Shown here: positions 4,508-9,431 of the stretch, in pieces | Layout: each line of letters begins with the position of its first letter | How positions within the stretch are numbered: the first letter of the stretch is position 1 | Assembly: GCA_947087145.1 (NCBI GenBank) | Contig: CAMUBM010000016.1 | Coordinates: 1-9,431, forward strand | DNA from: an uncultured Mycoplasmatota bacterium | GTDB lineage: Bacteria; Bacillota_I; Bacilli_A; RF39; UBA660 | Direction: 5' to 3' | DNA: 9,431 nucleotides | Made by a program: the position numbers and the translations under genes | The notes under the pieces: generated by a model | Told to the model about the DNA's origin: nothing | The model's input: only the letters and a program-made list of their open reading frames with translations | Database searches by the model: none

Positions 4508-6772
4508 CTAAATTTGACATTTTCCGATTTTACGTAGTATTGACTCCACTTCTTCTGGAGTTTCGTCCAAAAATTCTATCCTATAGTTTTCTATACCTAT
4601 CCTTTGGTAACTTTTTAGGTTATCCAATTCGTTCATTTCTTTGTAATGAAACAAATGAGTCATATGATTTTCACTCTGCTCTGGCTTTATAGGATATAAC
4701 TTATTGTTCCTATCTCTTAAATAATAGTTGTCTTTTTTTGTACAAACCTTACAAATGGGTTCTTGGTTAATAAAACGGCTTAGTAAACAATGTTTCATGA
4801 CCATCACTTCTGGTCTTCCATAAATCATTACTTCTATTTTTTCTAAATCGTTCGTATTTTCTACAATCTTTTCTATACTTTCTATTGTATTTTCAATCGA
4901 AAGGGTTACTCTTTTTGCTCCTAGTTTTAATAAAAAGGCAATGGCTTCACTATTTGCTATGTTCAAATAATAGTCTGTGATAACAATATTGTTTTTCGCA
5001 TATTTATGCAAAGCACCAGTTTCTCCAATCAGTAAGTTTTCTTCGTTGTATTCTTTAAAATGAGTAAGTACTCGTGGAAGTCTTAAATAAATATTTTTTT
5101 CAGTTTTGTATTTTTTGTATAAGTCATCATTTGTCACATAGATTGTATTTACTTTTTCTTCTAAACAAACTTTTAATTGCGCTTCGTTTCTTACTAATAC
5201 GTTTAGATTACAAACTTTACGTTTCTTCTTTTCTTGTTTTTCTTTCTTTGGTATTTCTATTTCTACAAAAGAATGGGGAATGGTATTTTCTCTTTCCTTT
5301 TGTAATTTTTCTACTACTTCTCTTCGTATATTTTTTAAAGTACTCATAGGAATAAAAATATTGTTATCTTTTCTAATTTCTATTTTTTCTAAATAAAAAG
5401 GGGTATTCCCTAAACTATCTATTTTTTCTCGTATAACTTCTTCCGTTGTTTCTTTAGAAGTCGCCTCTTCTACCATAGGGCCTAAGCAAGCGTATTCTCT
5501 TTCTTTATCCGACAAAGTTATTTTTAAAGGTTTATTTCTATAGGTTTCTAAAAGACAGGTAATTGGTATTTTCTTTTCTTTAATCGTTTCTAGTTGTTTT
5601 ACGAGGTTGTTATCGATTGTTTTTAAAACTAAACCTTTTTCTGTCAACCCTATTTTATTGTCGACAAAACAAATGTTGTTTTTAGTAATAGAATTCGTTA
5701 GCAAACCTTTTTCGTTGTATAAAAAATTGACTATCATTCCTTTGTCTGTGCTTGCAAAACGAATTCCGTCTTCTTGATTTAAATCCTCGCCCAGTTTTAT
5801 TTTTATTTTATCTTTGGTTATATGTATCACTTCGCCGATAGGAATCCCTTGGTGGTTGGAAGTCTTGCTATTCATTAAAAACTCATTGCTATCCTTAAAT
5901 AAGTGTCCTTTGGTAAATCCTCGATTAAAAAGAAGAGCAAGTTCTTTTCTTTGTTGTTCAGTGATTATGAGTTCTTTTTTTTTCTTATAATTATCTATTA
6001 AAGTACGATAAAGTCGTGTTACAAAAGCAACGTATGCAGGACTTTTCATTCGACCTTCGATTTTTAGAGAATAGATATTGGAATCCATTATTTCTTTCAT
6101 GTTGTCTATAGTAGAGAATTCTTTAGGACTTAAAAGATACTTTCCATTGGTAGGTATTTCTTCGTTGTTTTTTACAAGAGTAAAAGGAAGACGGCAGATA
6201 CCAGCGCAACTTCCTCTATTCCCACTGCGGTTTAGGAGTAAACTACTAAATAGGCATTGTCCCGAATAAGAAATACACAAGGCTCCATGAATGAAGGCTT
6301 CTATTTCTAAAGAAGTATCTAGGTTATTTATTTCTTCTAAGGATAGTTCACGAGCCAAGACGACTCTTTTCACTCCAAGTTCTTCTAGTAATTTTAATTG
6401 TTCTTGATTATGATTATGCATTTGGGTAGAGGCATGAATTTCTAAATTAGGAAATTTGTTTCGAACCATGGCGATTAAGCCCATGTCTTGCATAATGACT
6501 GCATCTACGTTGTTTTGGTGAAGAAAACGAATATAATGCATGCATTCTTCTAGTTCTCTTTCATAAATCATGGTATTTATAGTTACATAAATTTTTACGT
6601 TATACAAATGGCAATATTTTATAGCGCGAAGCATTTCTTCTTCCGAAAAATTATCCGCATAGGCACGTGCTCCAAATTTTTTTCCTCCTAGGTAGACAGC
6701 ATCTGCTCCGTTATGAATAGCGGCTTTTAAACTAGCAAAGTTTCCTACGGGGGATAGTAATTCTTTTTTCAT
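4508..6772 (-). CDS. U32-family protein with DUF3656-like region, RlhA/TrhP-related RNA hydroxylation factor
   Basis: This 754-residue protein opens with a U32 (peptidase U32/collagenase-like) TIM-barrel domain: LLSPVGNFASLKAAIHNGAD (5-24), AVYLGG (25-30) and EIHASTQMHNHN (111-122). The U32 signature EAFIHGALCISYSGQCLFSS spans 158-177. C166, C173, C189 and C193 form the four-cysteine set that probably holds an Fe-S cluster. A DUF3656-like middle region follows (about 370-500). A lysine/glutamate-rich linker (502-520) leads to a second, degenerate barrel-like half (520-754) with C662, C674 and C677 and the YYLRDRNNKLYPI segment. Although named peptidases, studied relatives hydroxylate RNA: RlhA modifies 23S rRNA C2501, and TrhP modifies tRNA wobble uridine using prephenate. 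The long DUF3656 form is closest to RlhA; the RNA target here is inference. Start ATG 6772 follows a weak ribosome site (GAAGTGA). It lies 48 bases after the 401-residue gene with no strong terminator between, so it is probably the last gene of that operon. Confidence 0.9.
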   Translation of the reverse strand: MKKELLSPVGNFASLKAAIHNGADAVYLGGKKFGARAYADNFSEEEMLRAIKYCHLYNVKIYVTINTMIYERELEECMHYIRFLHQNNVDAVIMQDMGLIAMVRNKFPNLEIHASTQMHNHNQEQLKLLEELGVKRVVLARELSLEEINNLDTSLEIEAFIHGALCISYSGQCLFSSLLLNRSGNRGSCAGICRLPFTLVKNNEEIPTNGKYLLSPKEFSTIDNMKEIMDSNIYSLKIEGRMKSPAYVAFVTRLYRTLIDNYKKKKELIITEQQRKELALLFNRGFTKGHLFKDSNEFLMNSKTSNHQGIPIGEVIHITKDKIKIKLGEDLNQEDGIRFASTDKGMIVNFLYNEKGLLTNSITKNNICFVDNKIGLTEKGLVLKTIDNNLVKQLETIKEKKIPITCLLETYRNKPLKITLSDKEREYACLGPMVEEATSKETTEEVIREKIDSLGNTPFYLEKIEIRKDNNIFIPMSTLKNIRREVVEKLQKERENTIPHSFVEIEIPKKEKQEKKKRKVCNLNVLVRNEAQLKVCLEEKVNTIYVTNDDLYKKYKTEKNIYLRLPRVLTHFKEYNEENLLIGETGALHKYAKNNIVITDYYLNIANSEAIAFLLKLGAKRVTLSIENTIESIEKIVENTNDLEKIEVMIYGRPEVMVMKHCLLSRFINQEPICKVCTKKDNYYLRDRNNKLYPIKPEQSENHMTHLFHYKEMNELDNLKSYQRIGIENYRIEFLDETPEEVESILRKIGKCQI

Positions 6773-6820
6773 ATTGCTTCACTTCTTTTGTAAAATTCTA
6801 ACAAAAAAAGAAAGTTTTGT

Positions 6821-8026
6821 CTATTTGCTTTCCTTTTCTTCTGGTTTATCAATATTTTTATCGTAAGAAATATCACTAATTTGGTAGGTTCTATTTTTCG
6901 AGATAAAACTTAGTAGAGAGGTAGAACCCCATCCTAGTAAGGCTAATATAAAGAAATATATAACTCCAAACATTGTAAATTTGGGTTCAGATTTGGTTAG
7001 TAAACTAATAATGCTTGCTCCAGCACTCATACTAGTTACAATTGTTAAACTATTAATGGATTTACTTGTTACGTCCGATTTTAAACCATTGAATAGTTTT
7101 TGAGCAGAAGTGACATAAGTTTGGGTCATATCCCATAGATATTTAATATAATCCAGTGTATCTTTTAATGTTTCGAAACGATATCCAGAAATGGCTAAAA
7201 ATTCTGTTAGTTCGGCATCATTTTTAGCAATTCGTTCTCTTGTTCCTATATATGTTCCCATTTGATTAATTCTCCCATCAATTAGGTTGATGGTTTTTGC
7301 GTATCCTTCTAATTTTCCATTGAATTTAACGATATCGGCACCCTTAACACTTGCCTGTTCTTTTACGCGATCAATTTTCTCCCAAATGACACGATGCAAA
7401 TTCAAATAGCGATGCAATTGTCCTTTGAATTCGCGAATAAAGATTTGCTCTTCAATGTATTTTTCAATTTTGTCTAAAGATTGTTTTTTATTATTGATAA
7501 AATAATATTTGTCTCCTCTTACGACATCGTATTTTGGATTAGTAAATTCAAAGTATTTTTGTTTTTCTGTGCGTGATAATAAAACGGAGATATCGTCTTT
7601 GGTCACGTTGTCACAGATAATAAAATAAGGATAAACGGTTTCAATATTGGCAAGTTCTTTAGGTACTGGAGCTCCTAGACTAAATAGATAAGATATAGCA
7701 GGAGATAATTTATTTTCATAATAATCTGTTACTTTATCAATATCTGCAAATAAAGTATCTTCTGAAACTCTACGATTGTTTAAAGAAATGAGTCCATCTT
7801 CGTATATTTTTACAGCAATATCAAAGCTCGTAGTAAACTCAATGTATTCTTCTCCTGAAACGCCATAAACGATTTTTCCTATTCCTAAATTTTTATGGAG
7901 TTCGTCTAATTTTTCTTGCTCTAAATTCAGATGGGAACTTTTAGAACGTAGAAAATCATAGATTTCTGTTAGTTGTAACATGGTTCTTTGGAACCATCCA
8001 CCGATATAGACATTTGTTATTTTCAT
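6821..8026 (-). CDS. Unrecognised 401-residue protein with two C-terminal membrane helices
   Basis: I do not recognise this family. The protein has a long soluble N-terminal part: alpha/beta-looking to about residue 180, then mostly helical from 181 to 320, including charged helices at 184-228 and 262-318. Two membrane helices follow (about 325-343 and 352-375), joined by a short polar loop (TKSEPKF). A short, charged C-terminal tail ends it. There is no signal peptide. The order of soluble domain, long helices and two C-terminal membrane spans resembles CorA-type transporters, and the first span (INSLTIVTSMSAG) recalls CorA helix 1. The GMN selectivity motif is absent, so Mg2+ transport is not claimed. 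ATG 8026 lies 7 bases after the GNAT stop codon, and its ribosome site (AGGAAGAG) overlaps that stop, so the two are translationally coupled. It probably shares a transcript with the U32 gene as well. That the gene is real is certain from length and context; the function is unknown. Confidence 0.88.
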   Translation of the reverse strand: MKITNVYIGGWFQRTMLQLTEIYDFLRSKSSHLNLEQEKLDELHKNLGIGKIVYGVSGEEYIEFTTSFDIAVKIYEDGLISLNNRRVSEDTLFADIDKVTDYYENKLSPAISYLFSLGAPVPKELANIETVYPYFIICDNVTKDDISVLLSRTEKQKYFEFTNPKYDVVRGDKYYFINNKKQSLDKIEKYIEEQIFIREFKGQLHRYLNLHRVIWEKIDRVKEQASVKGADIVKFNGKLEGYAKTINLIDGRINQMGTYIGTRERIAKNDAELTEFLAISGYRFETLKDTLDYIKYLWDMTQTYVTSAQKLFNGLKSDVTSKSINSLTIVTSMSAGASIISLLTKSEPKFTMFGVIYFFILALLGWGSTSLLSFISKNRTYQISDISYDKNIDKPEEKESK

Positions 8027-8033
8027 ACTCTTC

Positions 8034-8477
8034 CTATTCTCCTATTTCTAAACTAAAAAAGGTTGCATCGTCTGCTACAAAGCCAAATTTTTTATAACAA
8101 GTATGGGCAGGGACACGAAAATTTCGACTCCAAAGTTTAATCGCACAACAACCTTTTTGGATACAGATTGTTTTTATTGCATCTAACATATGCGTGGCAA
8201 TATGATGATGCCGATAGTCAGGTTTTACACAAACATGGTTCAGTATAGCAAAAGTATCCATTCCATCAAACATAGTTTTTACAACAGCAATACGAGTATG
8301 AGCAACAATTTTATCGTCCATTATTCCTATCAAATAAATTTGGTTTGGGTCATGCATGGTCTCGTTAAAAATTTTGATTGCTTTTTCAGTTGGTGTATTT
8401 TCATCAAAGCATTCATTACATAAATCGACTATTCCAGGTATATCTGAAAGAGCTGCTATTTTAAATTTAATTTTCAT
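8034..8477 (-). CDS. GNAT-family N-acetyltransferase
   Basis: This 147-residue single-domain GNAT protein is the usual size for a stand-alone acetyltransferase moving an acetyl group from acetyl-CoA to an amine. IAALSDIPGIVDLCNECFD (7-25) is the N-terminal strand and helix. YLIGIMDDKIVAHTRIAVV (48-66) is the beta2-beta3 hairpin. AILNHVCVKPDYRHHHIATH (77-96) is motif A, where the acetyl-CoA loop R89-x-x-H92-x-A94 replaces the common (Q/R)xxGx(G/A). CYKKFGF (127-133) is the typical motif B end. The substrate cannot be inferred. ATG 8477 has a strong AAGGAG ribosome site 7 bases upstream and a candidate promoter at 8510-8537. It is the first gene of a probable operon with the 401-residue membrane protein and the U32 protein. 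Confidence 0.87.
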   Translation of the reverse strand: MKIKFKIAALSDIPGIVDLCNECFDENTPTEKAIKIFNETMHDPNQIYLIGIMDDKIVAHTRIAVVKTMFDGMDTFAILNHVCVKPDYRHHHIATHMLDAIKTICIQKGCCAIKLWSRNFRVPAHTCYKKFGFVADDATFFSLEIGE

Positions 8478-8509
8478 GTGATAACTCCTTTTTATTTTTC
8501 CTTATTTTC

Positions 8510-8537
8510 AGTGTATCATATTTTTTCTTTTTTTCAA
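8510..8537 (-). promoter_or_regulatory. Candidate promoter of the GNAT operon with an inverted repeat over its -35
   Basis: On the minus strand TTGAAA (8532-8537) is followed after 16 bases by TACACT (8510-8515) with TGA in front as an extended -10. The spacer is almost pure A. The inverted repeat CAAAT-TCC-ATTTG (8535-8547 on the plus strand) overlaps the -35 and could be an operator. The -10 is imperfect, so this is moderate evidence. No terminator for the nuclease gene is visible here. Confidence 0.45.
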
Positions 8538-8554
8538 ATTCCATTTGGTGTTTT

Positions 8555-9271
8555 TTATTCTCTTGACGTTAAATGACTTTCTCCAGTTTTGTAATCAATT
8601 TCTATACCATTTTGTACATTGTAAACAAATACATGAAATTTGATACCACTACCTTTATCTTCTATGGATATTGCTTCCATTTCTACTCCACTTGCTACCA
8701 AATTGTTTTCTTCAAAAATAGGAGTGACACGATACAACACATGGTTATGGGTTGTTTTTATATATTCTGCTACTTGATTTTCAAAGGGTAGCATTCCTTT
8801 GGTGTTCATTTCTCTTGTACAAGTAATTAAATTGTTTTTGTTTGCGTTTTCTCCTGTTAGTTGGTATCCAATCAAATGACAACGATTGTATAAGTATTTT
8901 CCATCAATGAAATCATATTTTATTGTGTGCCAACCGCTTGGTTTAACCATACCAATACTTCCACGTTCTTCAGTGGGCATTAAGTCAATACCAATATTTG
9001 CAAAGGCCACTCCACAACGATTTAATGCATCTAACTCACTATAGTTTTCAAAAGAGGTTGTTGTATACTCTTCTTCTTTAAAATTCGGCTCATTGTTATT
9101 TAAGACGACATAAGGAGTACTTGTATAGGCTGGTATTTCTTCTATTGCATACGACGGAACATTTTCTACCATTTCTTTTTTATTGTAAATACTTGTTAGT
9201 CCTACTCCTGCCAAAGCAATGAAAGTAAATAAAAGACTTTGTAGATTTGTTTTCTTTTTTCTTCTAGCCAT
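8555..9271 (-). CDS. DNA/RNA non-specific endonuclease, exported or membrane-anchored
   Basis: This 238-residue beta-beta-alpha-metal nuclease belongs to the Serratia nuclease/streptococcal EndA superfamily. The N-terminus is a positive patch (RRKKK, 3-7) and a hydrophobic segment (10-29), a signal anchor or signal peptide, so the enzyme acts outside the membrane. Residues 30-75 are a low-complexity linker. The catalytic region is YNRCHLIGYQLTG (128-140), equivalent to the DRGH motif, with general-base H132. NKNNLITCTREMN (144-156) has N156 in the position of the metal-binding Asn, and E164 in LPFENQV follows. VLYRVTPIF (178-186) and the C-terminal FVYNVQNGIEIDY (215-227) are typical of the family. 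Such enzymes cut DNA and RNA without sequence preference, for nutrient use, DNA uptake or defence. No competence or toxin-export genes are adjacent. ATG 9271 has AAGGAG 8 bases upstream, and a good promoter precedes it, so it is probably transcribed alone. Confidence 0.92.
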   Translation of the reverse strand: MARRKKKTNLQSLLFTFIALAGVGLTSIYNKKEMVENVPSYAIEEIPAYTSTPYVVLNNNEPNFKEEEYTTTSFENYSELDALNRCGVAFANIGIDLMPTEERGSIGMVKPSGWHTIKYDFIDGKYLYNRCHLIGYQLTGENANKNNLITCTREMNTKGMLPFENQVAEYIKTTHNHVLYRVTPIFEENNLVASGVEMEAISIEDKGSGIKFHVFVYNVQNGIEIDYKTGESHLTSRE

Positions 9272-9302
9272 ACTTGGTACTCCTTGCCTATTTTATACCT
9301 AT

Positions 9303-9331
9303 AGTATACCATTGTACTTTTCTTTTGTGAA
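9303..9331 (-). promoter_or_regulatory. Strong extended -10 promoter of the nuclease gene
   Basis: On the minus strand TTCACA (9326-9331, five of six consensus bases) is followed after exactly 17 bases by TATACT (9303-9308, five of six), preceded by TGG as an extended -10. It lies about 30 bases before the nuclease ATG. The remaining bases to 9431 contain no gene I can support. Confidence 0.7.
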
Positions 9332-9431
9332 TTCATAAATAAGCAGAATTACATTTTCACTACTTACAAAATTAGCAAAAAATTTGTCTTGTTCTTTTGA
9401 AATAATAATACTATTTTTTCATGTGTATCTC

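Noticed and set aside
5074..5349. Plus-strand 91-codon frame resembling a membrane protein
   Set aside because: It lies fully within the U32 gene in antisense; its Phe/Leu runs mirror the Lys/Glu-rich linker of the U32 protein.
6785..6820. Terminator between the 401-residue gene and the U32 gene (ACAAAA…TTTTGT with T-rich DNA)
   Set aside because: The weak all-A/T stem has its T-run inside the hairpin rather than after it. Read-through and an operon are more likely.
9413..9431. Possible use of TGA as Trp (Mycoplasma-type code), suggested by absent TGA stops and a frame running through TGA at the right edge
   Set aside because: All clear genes are full length with no internal TGA, and the Trp codons I read by hand are TGG. 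Missing TGA among eight stops is not meaningful in AT-rich DNA.

Overview
The window looks like a compact piece of chromosome from a low-GC Bacillota (Firmicutes-type) bacterium. It is strongly AT-rich, and coding regions are separated by only 1 to about 150 bases. Shine-Dalgarno sites are AAGGAG or AGAGGTG type, promoters are sigma-A like (several with an extended -10), and the nuclease and NfeD/SPFH proteins resemble those of Gram-positive bacteria. All nine recognisable genes lie on the minus strand, so they probably run with replication. The code appears standard: the Trp codons I read by hand are TGG, and the eight visible stops are TAA or TAG with no TGA. A finer placement (for example an uncultured gut Bacilli lineage) is only a guess.

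In the direction of transcription (high to low coordinates): (i) 9331-8555, a strong promoter and a membrane-anchored or secreted DNA/RNA non-specific endonuclease. (ii) 8537-4457, a probable operon of a GNAT acetyltransferase, an unrecognised 401-residue protein with two C-terminal membrane helices, and a large U32-family (RlhA/TrhP-like) protein, closed by a strong terminator. (iii) 4478-3655, a monocistronic DeoD-type purine-nucleoside phosphorylase whose likely promoter lies inside the preceding terminator. (iv) 3644-2666, a DUF3419-like SAM-dependent transferase with a near-consensus promoter. (v) 2641-1258, a tightly coupled NfeD + SPFH (QmcA/paraslipin) membrane pair. (vi) 1176-607, a Nudix hydrolase with its own terminator. 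(vii) 599-1, a TPR-like protein cut by the window edge.

The genes do not form one pathway. They look like a housekeeping and membrane-maintenance neighbourhood: nucleotide and nucleoside salvage or sanitation (Nudix, DeoD), RNA modification (U32), membrane microdomain proteins (NfeD/SPFH) and an exported nuclease. I see no CRISPR array, tRNA or rRNA, insertion sequence, phage gene or toxin-antitoxin pair, and no convincing new biological system. The least explained items are the 401-residue membrane protein, the divergent DUF3419-like enzyme, an operator-like palindrome in front of the truncated gene, and a terminator module repeated at adjacent genes and fused to the ends of the coding sequences.
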